In this document: positions 43,745 through 55,376 of the stretch, piece after piece
Position numbering within the stretch: position 1 is the first letter of the stretch
How the letters are laid out: every line of letters begins with the position of its first letter
NCBI GenBank assembly: GCA_018350325.1
Contig: JAEVLN010000005.1
Coordinates: 62,001-126,000 of the forward strand
From: Globodera rostochiensis
Lineage: Eukaryota > Nematoda > Chromadorea > Rhabditida > Heteroderidae
Length of the DNA stretch: 64,000 nt
Direction: 5' to 3'
Made by a program: the position numbers and the translations under genes
Notes under the pieces: model-generated
Told to the model about the DNA's origin: nothing
Databases searched by the model: none
What the model saw: the letters and a program-made list of their open reading frames with translations, nothing else

Positions 43745-43918
43745 AATTTTGAGAAAGCAGGGAATAATTACGTAAAAATACTTTCATTACATTTTTTAAA
43801 ATTTGAATTTACGCTTTAGATGTTGAAGATGATTTCTTCTCTGTTTATTGTTTAATTAAATTATTTATCTTTTTTTGGGGTTTTTGATGTGTGTGCAACA
43901 GGTTTAAAAAATGTTTAA

Positions 43919-44056
43919 ATGTATTTTCGGGTACTTCACCTATTTTCTATTAATTTTTCCGTCCATTCCTCCTCTCCGTTGATTGGAACCGACTTACACC
44001 TCCTACCCATACGGGAACCGCCCCTGGTTCCTCGTTTTAACCTCGAATTAATTTAA
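43919..44056 (+). CDS. 45-codon ORF over a GC-rich island, strand ambiguous
   Basis: ATG frame with SPLIGTDLHLLPIREPPLVP. The minus strand of the same island is open for 36 codons (RCKSVPINGEEEWTEKLIE) and contains a perfect GTAAGT donor. The island sits where the + strand flips from T-rich to A-rich. Confidence 0.35.
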   Translation: MYFRVLHLFSINFSVHSSSPLIGTDLHLLPIREPPLVPRFNLELI

Positions 44057-44059
44057 TTT

Positions 44060-45175
44060 CTTATTATTAAAATGCCTATTTTATTGTGCCGATCAAAAAA
44101 TATTCATTTAAATTTACTAAAACATGCTAGCATTATAAAGATTCCTTTAAATGAAATAAGCCATCTGTAAAATTATTATTATATTTACATCAAAATCCAC
44201 ACAATTATTTACGAGAAAGTTTTGTTTAAATTTATTCAGCGTCAGGCCAATGATCGGTCATGTCAATTTCATAAGACTAAAAATGCATTAATTTAATTTA
44301 AAAATCGAAGTATTCATACTTGAATAACCAACAAAAACTTTAAATATTGATATAAAATTCTTATGTTAACTTGAGTCCTAAAACGTTCCTTGGCAAAATT
44401 AAATTAAAATTCTTTTACGCTAAAAATGAAAAAATGGGTTTTTTTAATTTTACTATGTAAAAAGTTATGTTAACTTTTAAAGCAAAAGTTCTATAATGAC
44501 AAAAATGTAAAGGTCCATAAATAACAATTAAATTTAAGCATTACTTGGCGTTTTTATTAATAAACGTATGTTAAATATTTAAACAATCCTTAAAATACAG
44601 AAAAAATTATTTTGCAATTTAAAAAAATATTTATTCTAGTAATGATTTGGAAAGCACCTTGAATAGACTTATAACTTAGAATGAGTGTCTCTTTAAACAA
44701 ATTAGTAGAAGTAAAAGCGAAAGGATAAAATAAAAAAGGGCTTTAATAAGCATGATATAATAAATAATTCATTGGCATTGAATTAATTTGGAAAAAGTTT
44801 ATTCGAGTATTTTGCAATAAAATTGTTGTTGATAAAAATGCTTAATTATCCAAAAACAAATTTGGCTATGTGAAAGTGCAAAAAATAACAAAAAAACTTT
44901 ACAAAGATAATTAAATTCTATAATTATTTTAAAATACCGAAAACTAAATAAATAGACGAATAATTTATAAACTAAATCAAACGATATTTGAAAATTTTAA
45001 AAATAACAATTACAAATTTCGAACATTTTGCCGTTGATTAAAGCTTAACTCAAATATTAAAAAAATAGTTAATGTATCCAAAGAGTGCGCCAATAAATTT
45101 TCTGAGGAGACAGTAAAATGGATTAAAATAAAGTTGGTTGGTTTTTGGTTTAATATTAAATTGGCTTTTGCTTCT
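44060..45175. other. A-rich spacer
   Basis: Nothing supportable seen. Confidence 0.5.
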
Positions 45176-45179
45176 TAAG

Positions 45180-45340
45180 GACGAACAAGAGCAGATTCGA
45201 GCACCAAAAGAAAAAAGGAGCAAACCGACGAGAATGACTTTATTATAACAAGATATAAAAAATATTTTAAAAAAAAGAACAAGAATAAAATAATATCAAT
45301 AAAGAATCTTATTTACCAAACGATGATTTTACTAATATAA
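45180..45340 (+). CDS. Candidate exon after a strong acceptor
   Basis: GGCTTTTGCTTCTTAAG is an excellent acceptor. Two phase bases in, the frame reads RTRADSSTKRKKEQTDENDF and stays open 52 codons to TAA 45338-45340. Phase 0 instead gives DEQEQIRAPKEKRSKPTRMT and a stop. Either gives a charged, possibly nuclear peptide. Unknown family. Confidence 0.45.
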
Positions 45341-45881
45341 AATATTTTCAAAAAATTTGTGGAAGATCAAAAATTGGAAATATAACTGAAAATGTAAGCT
45401 AAAGAACGATTGCGTTTTAAGCTAAATAAACTAATAAAATCAAGAAATCAACAATTTTAAAATAAAATTTACTTTAAATATAATAAATTGTTTTTCGTTT
45501 AAAAATAAAATAGCAATTTAAAATGCTAATAAAAATTAAACAAAAATTTGGAAAAAAGAAAAGAAGTATAATATCGTGCAGAATTGGTTAATGCTTCATT
45601 TACGCCAACATTGGCCATAGTCGAAAAATTTAGTTTAATAACTATTACAATTTAAAACAAAAAAGAAATTCAGAAACTAGCAAATTGATTCATTAATTTA
45701 ATTATAAAAACGAAAAACTAAAATCTTTCAATATAATTTATTGTATCAAAAAGACAAAATAAAAAACAAAATCTAAAATAAAATTAATAATCTAAAAAAT
45801 AGTTCTGTTACAGAAATAAAAAAATAAAAAACATAGAAGCATAGCGATATAAATACGTTGTATTAATAAATTTACGCATAA

Positions 45882-46004
45882 TTACAAATTAGCACAATTT
45901 TAGCAAATCAATGTGAACTTAAATTTTTGAAAAAGCGAGGCCGAAAAAGGCACCAATCCAAGATGCACCACCACAAGGGCATTCATTCACATTTGAAAAA
46001 ATAA
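45882..46004 (+). CDS. Basic 40-codon fragment with AT-hook-like core
   Basis: The frame ends with LKKRGRKRHQSKMHHHKG, then IHSHLKK, TAA. KRGRKR resembles the GRP-type AT-hook core but lacks the proline. The minus strand is open as well (CPCGGASWIGAFFGLAF). Confidence 0.35.
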   Translation, partial: LQISTILANQCELKFLKKRGRKRHQSKMHHHKGIHSHLKK

Positions 46005-46193
46005 AATAGAATTTAAAGTACTAAAATTCTGCATCTGTAAAGTTTACATAAAGATTTTTTGTCATGAAGTTCTATAAAAAACAGCGCAGCGTTATGGAAT
46101 AAAAATGTATTCCACAAATAGAACATCTAATATTACAACAATTAAGAAACAATAAATAAAGCCGTTATATAAAGCAATGTTAATAAATCTCAC

Positions 46194-46216
46194 CCGCCCG
46201 ACCCAAGCCCCTTCAT
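46194..46216 (-). CDS. Candidate first coding exon (minus)
   Basis: ATGAAGGGGCTTGGGTCGGG and three more bases, followed by a GTGAGA donor. It encodes MKGLGSG plus two bases. GC-rich, but very short. Confidence 0.3.
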
Positions 46217-46714
46217 GTAAACAGTGAAATATTACAAAACAAGCCAAACAATTAAAAGTACTATGAATAAGTTATTTATTAAATAAAGTGAAAAATTCAG
46301 TCAACAAAAAATAAAATAACCTTGTAGGATTATTGTAAAAACACACATACGTGTACTACAAAGAAAATTCATAATCAATTTTTTTTTAATCTTCTTAATA
46401 ACTCAAATTAGATTTGATATTAGTTTATTCAAAATAATATTTTTGTCCAGCTGAATCGGCTAGTTTAGTAAGAAATTATATTATATTTGTAAAAAGTCCC
46501 AGCAAACATTATTTTCTCTTATTCTCATATTTGAAAAAATGTTGATAAAAAATAAAAAGTCGTGAAATTTATGAAATACTAAGTTTGATATTTTAAATAA
46601 CAAATTAATCTCAAATATCTAAAAATCAAAATCGTGAAAAAAGTATTTCAGAAAAAATTCAATTAACTAAAAATATATTAAATAAAAACAAGATTATATA
46701 AATATTAACTATTG

Positions 46715-46830
46715 CCGTAGCAACGAAACCGGAGCATACTTCAAACCGGTTTAAAACCGGGAAAACCGGGTTTCACCCAAAACGGGTTCGGGAATTTTTA
46801 TCGTCGGTCACATCGTTGAGCTTTTTGAAT
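46715..46830. repeat. CCGG-rich short repeat cluster
   Basis: AAACCGGTTTAAAACCGGG, AACCGGGTTT and ACGGGTTCGGG lie next to each other. Related AAACCGGTTT strings occur near 50720 and 56937. They resemble subterminal motifs of DNA transposons, but no terminal repeats or duplication were found. Confidence 0.4.
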
Positions 46831-46953
46831 TGATAGTGGAAAAACACTTGCCGTAAATTTAAATTAATTTAAAAATTTTAGAAATATTATTTCAAAATCA
46901 GATATTCTTTTTGATAATAAATCAATTTCAGAAGTACTAATAAAAATAAATAT

Positions 46954-47298
46954 GTGTTTTTTATACTCATAATTTTTGAAAAATTGAATAAATTCACTCA
47001 TTATATAAAATATTGGATTATTAGAGGTGCATTTTTTGAAAATATAAAAAAGTCAATCTTTAGGAGTGCATTTTGGCTTTTTACATTTTTCTTAAAAAAA
47101 TTTTCCAGAATGAAATTTTCTCCAAAATCAATTTTTCAAATTTTTATGTTTTTTGATGTAATGGTAAGAAAATTAAACCAAAAAGCTACAAATTTTGAAG
47201 ACTCCTGCTTGCTCATTTTCATTTTTGATGTCTTTCTTAATCCCATAAAACATTTAATAAATTGGCTAGCCAACTTTATAATGATTATAATTCGTTAA
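46954..47298 (+). CDS. 114-codon T-rich ORF, doubtful
   Basis: Open from about 46922 after AATTTCAG. Very Phe/Ile/Lys-rich. T-rich DNA produces such hydrophobic frames, so length is the only evidence. Unrecognised. Confidence 0.3.
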   Translation: MFFILIIFEKLNKFTHYIKYWIIRGAFFENIKKSIFRSAFWLFTFFLKKFSRMKFSPKSIFQIFMFFDVMVRKLNQKATNFEDSCLLIFIFDVFLNPIKHLINWLANFIMIIIR

Positions 47299-47865
47299 TA
47301 TATCTAATTTTATCATTTTTTTAAGTTTTTTTAATACATTATTTAAATTTCATCTAGTTGTTACGGCAGTTTTATTGCATTATTTTAATTTCCTTAGTTA
47401 TTTTTATTATGTTATTAGAATTAAAAGTTAAATTTTTCAAACAGTAAAAATTAATGCATTGATTTTTTTAAATGCCCAAATAATTGGATGGACGAAAATC
47501 CTATAATTTTACCATTGTAATCCATAACTTCTGCATTCGTTAATTCAGCTAAGAATATAAATTTGTTTGAATTATAAATTCTTTGAATGTACTTTGTAAT
47601 TTTAAAGAATCTTCATAGCTGTTTTTTATAAAAACATAATTAATTAATTAATTAATTTTTTAGTTTAGACTTTCTTCATTTAACTAAATCTTAATTCATG
47701 ATATGTTTTTGGTAGTTCATATTCGTCTTAGTTCATACATGGTCATTTGTGCATGTCACGTTTAATTAGTGCTTCCATTAATGGGCCACTTTGAGTAAAC
47801 AGATTTATGTTGTATATTTGAATGAAATTTTTTAATTGGCTTTTGTAAATTTATTTTAATGATCA

Positions 47866-48048
47866 TCATGTTACATATTTTGTGCAAACCTCAATGATTT
47901 TTTCATGAAACTTTAAAATATGCTTAGTGTATTTTGTTTTATAAATAATAACAAAAAAGCGTGCGCCGTTATGGCTGTTCGTTGGTTTGAAGCGGCCCTC
48001 AGCCGACATACACCAATTAGCCACATCACCTAACTCCTTGATCAGGCA
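47866..48048 (-). pseudogene. BLOC1S1/GCN5L1-like exon fragment, probably disrupted
   Basis: 60 codons. The 5' part reads LIKELGDVANWCMSAEG, matching the conserved K-E-[IL]-G-D-V-x-N-W segment near the C-terminus of BLOC-1 subunit 1, a lysosome-organelle biogenesis factor. Just after it the expected R-T-I-A-T-A-type motif appears, imperfectly, only in another frame (NQRTAITAHA). There is no acceptor and an upstream TGA. It could be a decayed copy or a chance match. Plus frames are also open (MAVRWFEAALSRH). Confidence 0.3.
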
Positions 48049-48156
48049 TCATAAAAACTTGCCAATAAGTTACAAGAATTGATAAAGCGTGATAATTTAA
48101 TTGGTTTTTTATAATTTTAATAATACCCTTTATATGTATTTAGTGTAAAAGATAAC

Positions 48157-48234
48157 GTTGAAGTATAGCAGGGATAGTTTTTATTGGTATTATAAGTTGA
48201 AGTATAGCAGGGATAGTTTTTATTGGTATTATAA
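48157..48234 (+). repeat. Perfect 39-bp tandem duplication
   Basis: GTTGAAGTATAGCAGGGATA plus the following 19 bases, at 48157-48195 and 48196-48234, with no differences seen. Probably recent. Confidence 0.96.
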
Positions 48235-48920
48235 TATATTTTTAAAAATAATTTAATTTAGTCAAACTGTTGCCAAATGCTAGTTTATCATTGTGAAACC
48301 TTTGCTTGAATTGCCACAAATTCGTTTTAACATTTAAGCTAACATTTAATCTGATTATTGAAAATATTTTATTTTGCTACATAATATAGTACAATTTAAA
48401 TATTTGAAGCTATTTTAATAGAAAATATTAAAAAGAAGAAAAAATTTATTGGAGTAGTTTGAATAGTAACAAATATTAATGATTTCCCCCATCCATTCAA
48501 AACACAATTTCCTTATAATTAGTAACTAAAAGAAAATATATAATTATCCGTTTATTCCCTTTTTTTTAATATTTGATTTTTTTATATTAAAATTTAACAT
48601 GTTATTTAAAAGGAATCCATGCAAATATAATTTTAGATAGAATTTAGAAAAAAACCGATCTTCATTTATTGTAATAAATGTTTGTATTGTATTAGGATAT
48701 TTTATCCTTACATTTTATTACACACCGTTAAGTCCTTTTTAAATATCAATTTAGCTTTGAATTGTTTAATATTTTAAAATCTTGGCTTTATCCAACTTTA
48801 AATACTTAGTTTGGATTTACCTCGCCAGTCTTTTGTTAAAAATACTAAATTGAAGCAAAAAAGAAAATGACAATTTTGATGGCAGAGGTAAATAATCTGA
48901 AAATGAAAGAATATATTTAA

Positions 48921-49085
48921 ACTACAAGATTAATCTTTCCACGCGTCGGTTTCCAGTCAACGTCGCGTCACCAAAGGCCAACAAACCAAATTAATTTTTA
49001 TCAAATGTTCCAAAATGCCTTGCACTTGATGATAAAAAAATCTATTATCGTGGTAATAATTTTTGCAGTATCTATAGTTGCTTAA
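48921..49085 (+). CDS. 54-codon frame with possible C-terminal membrane anchor
   Basis: A GC-rich start (FPRVGFQSTSRHQRPTNQ) leads to MFQNALHLMIKKS and a hydrophobic end (IIVVIIFAVSIVA, TAA). This would suit a tail-anchored protein. No clear acceptor. Unknown family. Confidence 0.35.
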   Translation, partial: TTRLIFPRVGFQSTSRHQRPTNQINFYQMFQNALHLMIKKSIIVVIIFAVSIVA

Positions 49086-49666
49086 GAATTAAATAAATTA
49101 TATTAACAAACATATTTTAAAAGAAACAGTGACTCTTTTGATATTTTCTCATAAATGTTAAATGGGACGAAACCCAGTCAATTTTTACCAAGAATTAAAA
49201 TTAAAAAAATTAAAATACGTGCTCAGCACTTTGATTTTCTTGTTTCAGACAACTGGAATTCTAAAAGCAAAGCTAAATTTATACCTAAAAGTCAATATTA
49301 AATAAATTCACTATAGAATTGTTATGAACAAATGCATAAAAATACAGTCAACAGACCCTCATTTTGTAAGGAGACACGAATTCCTTCCAAAGGCTATGTT
49401 ATGAAAACTAAAACAAAATAATCGATAATCAAGGCAGCTTTTTGGTGAATAACTCTTAATATGGAAAAAGAAATCGACCATAACTGCAGCTGAGATGAAC
49501 AAAATGAATTAGATAAATAAAAGTACCGACTGTAATAAAATTTATTTTAAATATTTTTCACATAAATCTAAGAACTAAAGCAATTATGCAAAACAAAGAA
49601 AAGAACAACAACAATAAACTCACAAAATGAGTAAATGCATAAGAAATGAATAAGGAATTTAATTAA

Positions 49667-49771
49667 TTAAACGTCACTCATAAGAGCGACAAGCATTTCA
49701 GTGGTGTTTGCGATGATAAAGCCAAAAATAAACTTTTTCGAAAATTAATAAATAAAACAAAAGTAAATTGA
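49667..49771 (+). CDS. 34-codon basic fragment
   Basis: Reads THKSDKHFSGVCDDKAKNKL then FRKLINKT, TGA. The GC-richer first half is protein-like. The A-rich second half would be K/N-rich anyway. Confidence 0.3.
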   Translation, partial: LNVTHKSDKHFSGVCDDKAKNKLFRKLINKTKVN

Positions 49772-49891
49772 AATAAAATAGAATGAAATTACAAATGCGC
49801 AAAAAGATTCACATCAAAAACGTGTTTTGAAAATTAGAAAATTAATTATAATAAAATACCAAAGATAAATTAATAAATTGTTTTCTTACAG

Positions 49892-49954
49892 TTCGATGCA
49901 ACAGGGCCTCAACATTGCATGTCGGGGGTCGGTGCTGAACCAGTAAAAATTTAA
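49892..49954 (+). CDS. Well-signalled exon, unknown protein
   Basis: Perfect acceptor AAATTGTTTTCTTACAG. In phase 0: FDATGPQHCMSGVGAEP, then either donor GTAAAA at 49943 or a stop at 49952. Phase +1 reads SMQQGLNIACRGSVLNQ and stops, with more G/C third positions. Exon very likely, frame open. Confidence 0.5.
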   Translation, partial: FDATGPQHCMSGVGAEPVKI

Positions 49955-50708
49955 AACGCAATGAAATAATAGATAATTATATATTGGTCTTTAAAAGATC
50001 GTTCAATTATTTTTTAATTTAATGTTTTTCTACGAAACATAATTAATTAAACATTAGTTTAGCTAAGTGCAAGCACAATTTTAAAATATTTACTATATTC
50101 TAAGATCAACTTAACGTTATAAATATTTTAATGAGAGAATAAACCTGAATGAATGAAGAAAGCGGCGGCGGCAAAACAAGAAATAAACCTCTGATATTGA
50201 ATAAAATTTTTAAAAGTACAAAATAAACAAAAGAGTGACGAAACTTAAAATGATATAAATATCAAAATATAAATAAACTTTTACCCACCAAAATTAAAAT
50301 TGACTAAAAATTTTTATTCTTAAAAAATTTAATAATTCTATCTTACATAAGCACAGAGCATTTAAAAATAATAAACACATGTTTGATATACCTAAGCTTG
50401 ATTTATTTATTCGAAATTCGGTTGGTTAATTCTTTACGTCAAACTTCGTAAAAATTATCGGAAATGCAAATTTTGGACCCAATATAATGTGTGATTTAGA
50501 TGATAAGAAAAAATATAGTTTTGTACATATTGCGCATACTACCCAAAATAAAAGTAAAGATAAAAATCACATTAATAGTGAAATAAGTTCAATAATAAAA
50601 AATAAAAATCTTTGGAACTGAATAATACAAGTTTAAAAATAATAATTTAAAATACCTACAAATCTAAGCAATAATTCAGCCGGCGGCGTTTCAGCGAAAA
50701 TATTTTAC

Positions 50709-50738
50709 AGACCGAAAACCGGTTTGTGACTCGGGCAT
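50709..50738 (-). CDS. Candidate first coding exon (minus)
   Basis: ATG in good context (AGGACCATGC), ten codons MPESQTGFRS, then donor GTAAAA. The plus strand of the same island instead shows a good acceptor (ATATTTTACAG, exon from 50711) with frames TENRFVTRAWSLRS... or RKPVCDSGMVLAKYF. The two readings compete. Confidence 0.35.
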
Positions 50739-50779
50739 GGTCCTTGCGAAGTATTTTTAAAGTAATTATTAATCTTTTA

Positions 50780-51725
50780 AATAAATATTAATAACGTAAT
50801 CAAGTATAATTTGCTGATGGTGCAGACACGTTTGATTATAAATTATAAGATTATATGATATAAAAATTTAGGCGGCTATAAATGATACGTCTTTAAACAC
50901 GGCGTTCGAGCTTAATTAATTTTAATCGCTATTACTATTAAGATTTAAATGATCAAAAATACAAATGTTTATTTATACTTAAATTGAGCAATTAACGAAA
51001 GAATTACTTTAAATAATATTGTAAAGGGAAAAATATTTTTTTAAACATTAATTAATACCATCCAATATATTAAAATAAATTCTGAAATTCGCATTTTAAT
51101 TTCATTTCAAAGCGGGAATGACATGCTGAAATAGCAAGCAATGCACGATCAAATTTATCAATAACACTAAATAAATATGCCTTTTAAAATTATTTTTAAT
51201 TAATTCAGTACATAATTTTTCAAGTCAAAGAAATATTTATTTATAATTAAAATTATAATCCCTTAGAATCCAATTGAAATATTTAATGGTTTAATGTTGC
51301 GATGGGAATTTTGGATTTTTGGTAAACTTTATATATTCAGAATAAGATATCTTAATTGCACTGTATTTTGTAAATTGTTGCGGATTTAAAAAAATAACAG
51401 AAAGTAGCAATCTTTTTGAAAGCGTCGGAATTGTAATTTATTGTTGATTGTTTTTGAATTTATTAATAATTTTAATCGTAGTTAAAGTTAATTGTTACTT
51501 TCTTGACTTCGGCTTTGAGTTGGTGTTTGAGTCGACATTATTTTCATTAGCATTGCATATAAATTGTATTTTTATATAGAATTCTTGTTTTTGTATGTAA
51601 TTTATTAAAATAGTAGTTTGATAAGTCCAAAAAATTACGATTTCGAGAAATTTTTTCTGAGACTAATTATTATTGTGAAATGTTAAAGGGAGAATAATTT
51701 CATTAGGCTTAATGAAAAAAAAACG
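50780..51725. other. AT-rich spacer
   Basis: Nothing supportable seen. Confidence 0.5.
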
Positions 51726-51727
51726 CA

Positions 51728-51877
51728 ATGGAAACAATTAATCTGCGACATATCAACTGCCTTGTGTTATACGCGTGCCTCGTTCCACTTCAGTGTTTTT
51801 TGAAAGCCGGTGTATATTTTCTTCATAAAGTTCACCCAAGATTTTATTTTGAAATTTTATTTATTTATCAAGATTAA
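51728..51877 (+). CDS. 49-codon ORF, possible small membrane protein or exon
   Basis: ATG 51728 to TAA. METINLRHINCLVLYACL, then a hydrophobic run, then HKVHPRFYF. An acceptor-like CGTTCCACTTCAG lies inside at 51793, offering an alternative. Unrecognised. Confidence 0.4.
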   Translation: METINLRHINCLVLYACLVPLQCFLKAGVYFLHKVHPRFYFEILFIYQD

Positions 51878-51879
51878 AT

Positions 51880-53035
51880 TATAGATCTAAATTGAATTTT
51901 GGAGAATATTTAATTAAGTTTATGTTTAGTTCAAACAATACGCAATCGCTTGCCAACTGCTGGACTATGCACTTTGTAATTGTGGTTTGTTTTTTTGCTT
52001 TAAAATGATATATTCTTTGGTTTAAATTTTAAAATATTTCTTAATTTATTTATTTAAAGATTATTATTCTATTAAGAAAAATTTTTGAAATTTTTTGAAT
52101 ATAGCTTGAATAGATAATTTTGTAATTAAGGTAATCTTTATTTGACAAACTTCATGTTTTATTCAAATAATTCGATGTAAAATCAACCTTGTTTATGGCT
52201 GAAGGCTTAAAATTTATAGGCTTCTATGGCTCAAGGCTAAATAATCCTAAATTCTTTTATTTATTTGTATTTGGGTCCGAATTTCTCGTAATTTTTATAA
52301 AAAATTTTAGGTTTTTTTGAAAATATATTTTTTTGTAGGGTTTCTTTGTTTTGCTCTACCCGTTGCCTATGTAAAAATTAAGAGCATTTATTTGTGAAAC
52401 TTTAAGCCTTAAGTTTTTTAACCGTAAAAGTCGGCTTTTTTTCATACAATAGGTGTAGAATTTTTTATTTTATTCCTAAAAAACAATTCCATTTATTTTC
52501 ATCTAAATTCGCCCGGAGAAAATCACTAAATCCAAGAAATAAAGCCTCGATTTTGTATGAGTTTACAATTTTTTATGAAAAAATAAAATTTTTATAGTTT
52601 ATACTTATAATTATGTGTGTCTATATTATAGTGAGCACGTATATGAAAGCTTAAAATTAATTGTTAAAAACCAAATTAAGATATAGATGAAAGATCACAA
52701 AGTCATTGTTAGCAAACATTTTAAAAAATTCAAATTATTTAAAAATCAAAACAATTGACATTATTCGCTAAAATATATAATTGAAGGTTTTGTTTGTGAC
52801 TTTTAACATTCTTAATTAAAACTAAAAGTTAATTACATATATTTATGACATGAAACAGTATATAAAGTGAAATATTAGAATAATAAAGTATCTTTTATAA
52901 GAAAAATAATCTACAAACAAATTTCTGAAACACCCTTTCAATTTACATAAAACGCAGTGTTTTACATGATTAAAGACTTGTTGGTAAACACGGCTTGTTG
53001 GTTATAAAATTTTAATATTGACATCCAACTAATTT
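51880..53035. other. AT-rich spacer
   Basis: Nothing supportable seen. A loose repetition of GGCTTAAAATTTATAGGCTT lies near 52200. Confidence 0.45.
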
Positions 53036-53038
53036 TGA

Positions 53039-53191
53039 GTATCTTATGGAAGCATAGGAGACGTCATCGCTGTGGCGCACCTATCAACATCGAGCGGATC
53101 GCTTGGCAAACAGCCATTTGCGGTTCATCAAAAATCATTAATCTTTAAAAAATTTCAAAATGAATTCTATGCGAGTGGAAATGACAAATAA
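53039..53191 (+). CDS. Coding-like GC-rich island
   Basis: 50 codons open to TAA, starting VSYGSIGDVIAVAHLSTSSG. A second frame is also open (HRRRHRCGAPINIERIAWQT). An ATTTTGAG acceptor-like site lies just upstream. Exon-like, frame undecided. Confidence 0.4.
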   Translation, partial: VSYGSIGDVIAVAHLSTSSGSLGKQPFAVHQKSLIFKKFQNEFYASGNDK

Positions 53192-53194
53192 AAT

Positions 53195-54780
53195 AAACGA
53201 AGATTCTAATCAGATGTATCAAATAAAACCATTAAGAAAATACGCAATATAAAGAATAAACTACTACTTAAAATATACAAGGAACGCAAGAAATTGCTCA
53301 AATAAATTTTAACGGAAATAACTTTTATTAATTCTTTATAAATTTAAAATTAATACGATTATGGATAACAAGAAAAAAAAATCATGTGTTAAAAAGTTAA
53401 TTTTAATTTTAAAAAAATATAAATAATTGTATACCTTTTTGTTTAGATTTGCAAAAAATTTAATGTCTTATATATATATCGTTTCAGTTTTAGGGAGTCT
53501 CATTCAACAAATCGATTTTTTTTTAAATCAAAAAATAATAAAGATCGTAAAAAAATATCAAAGAAAAGCATAGTAAAAAGTAACCAAAATAAAACAAAAC
53601 CAATCACGACAAATAAATTTATTTAATAATAAATTTAAAAAATTGCCAAATAAATAATGAATGAAAGATAGCATTTCGATTTAGTATGCAACCAAAAAAT
53701 GGCGAGATTTAAAGTAAAATAAAGGGTTTATGATTTTAAAATAACATTAAAAAGTGGTTGACTCAGATGAACGCCTCGCTGTAAGAAAAATTGGCTGGCT
53801 TTTATGCAATTTTAGAAAATATTTTCCATAAATATAAAGACGATGAGCAAAAGAGGATACGTATTAAGCAAACAATTAAATTTAAATTTTTACAATTTTA
53901 AATACAGATACAAATAAAAAAATTTTCTAAAATAAGAGACCATAAATAATTTTTGGGTAATTGTAATGAAGTTTTAATGAAGCTAATAAGTGATAAACCT
54001 TGTATATGGATGAGAAAGTTTCCTACTTCAGATAATTATAGACTTGAAACAATTGTAAAAAAGATTTTGTTAAACTATTTATTGGTTTTTATCTACCGAT
54101 TATTTTTTTTTGCAAAATGTATTTGTAATTAAGTTAGTTTTACTTATTATATTTTCATTTAATCTTGCATTGTACATTTTATTTCGCATAACTTTTTCAG
54201 TGCACCACTTGCGCTTATAATTGTTACGTTTTAATTGATTGTTCGAAGAACGGTGTTAAATATTGATGAGAAGGAAAAACGGCAAATTTGCTCATAATTT
54301 ATCAAGCGTTTTAAATTTATTTATCTTTTCTTTGACAATAACATTAAAAAAAAATTTATTTGATCGTCATTGTTGAATTCAATAAGAAATTAAACAAAAT
54401 AAATTTTAGCAAGAGTATTTAGAATGAATGAATATTGTTTATGTTTGCAAAACAATTTTATTATAAAAAAATGTATTTTTAAAAATAAATTTAGTTAAAA
54501 CTACATGATATAAGTAGTACTAACAATTTTTTTATATAATAAAATAATTTTTTTTAAATTATAGAGTTTATTTATTATTTAAAAATTCGGTATTCAAAAT
54601 AAAATTATTTATAAAGGGTATTTGTAATTTTAAACGGCTATTTTATTTACACATTATTGTTAATTAAATAATTTTTTGGTTTTAAATAATTTGTAATATA
54701 AATTATTTTAATATTAATTTTGCTGCGATTTACATTTTGACTTTTTTATTTATCGCTCGAGCACTTTGCTTCTAAATTTT
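53195..54780. other. AT-rich spacer
   Basis: A short GC-richer patch at 53755-53795 carries ATGAACGCCTCGCT directly after a GACTCAG acceptor-like site and before GTAAGA. It is too short to call. Confidence 0.4.
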
Positions 54781-54868
54781 GTTTAGCTAATTAATCTTAT
54801 ATAATTTAAGCAGAGTAAAGTTTGCCAGATTAATAATAGCTAAATATTTAATATGTGTAACAAATAAG

Positions 54869-55099
54869 TTAATTTTTTTTAATTGACTGTAATACTTTTT
54901 TTGTACATACGGCTTCATCGTCAACCCGGAGACCCAATTCCTGAGCAGGCCTCGAGCTTTCTGCAACAAGGCAAGTTTTTGTTGTTTCGCGTGCTCTAAT
55001 CGCATTTATTTCCTGCAGTGATGCCCTAAATTGTTTCCGCCATGGTAAGAGCATAAATAACACTTTGGCCTGCTTTACTTCTGTACAATGACCTAGCGA
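54869..55099 (-). CDS. Coding segment, 76 codons, two overlapping open frames
   Basis: The minus frame is open to TAA 54869-54871 and reads TEVKQAKVLFMLLPWRKQ, RASLQEINAIRARETTK, RPAQELGLRVDDEAVCTKK. An overlapping frame from ATG (54787-55005) reads MRLEHAKQQKLALLQKARGL then LRNWVSGLTMKPY. A single frameshift or a splice at the internal CACTGCAG acceptor-like site could join them. Both are far more balanced than background. No family recognised. Confidence 0.5.
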   Translation of the reverse strand, partial: SLGHCTEVKQAKVLFMLLPWRKQFRASLQEINAIRARETTKTCLVAESSRPAQELGLRVDDEAVCTKKVLQSIKKN

Positions 55100-55261
55100 T
55101 CAGGGTAATTTGTCCAATAAATCAGTACGCAAATTTACAAAACTCGTGTGTACCTTTTCTATAAGCTACAAAGTTGTTTTATTTGTGATTTATTTTATTT
55201 GCTTGTAATAATAATGCTTTTTGGGCGCTTTAATTAAACCAAAAGCAATAATAACTAATAT

Positions 55262-55324
55262 TTACTTATGAGCACAAAATTGAATTTTGCAATTAGGATA
55301 ATTCTTTAATCCGTTTCTTGGCGA
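55262..55324 (-). CDS. Candidate terminal exon with a textbook acceptor
   Basis: Minus strand GGCAATCTTTTGCAG, then phase 0 SPRNGLKNYPNCKIQFCAHK and TAA 55262-55264. Another phase gives AKKRIKELS and a stop. Confidence 0.45.
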   Translation of the reverse strand, partial: SPRNGLKNYPNCKIQFCAHK

Positions 55325-55376
55325 CTGCAAAAGATTGCCCCACCCCATTAATGCTGGAGATTATTTTTTGATTTAA

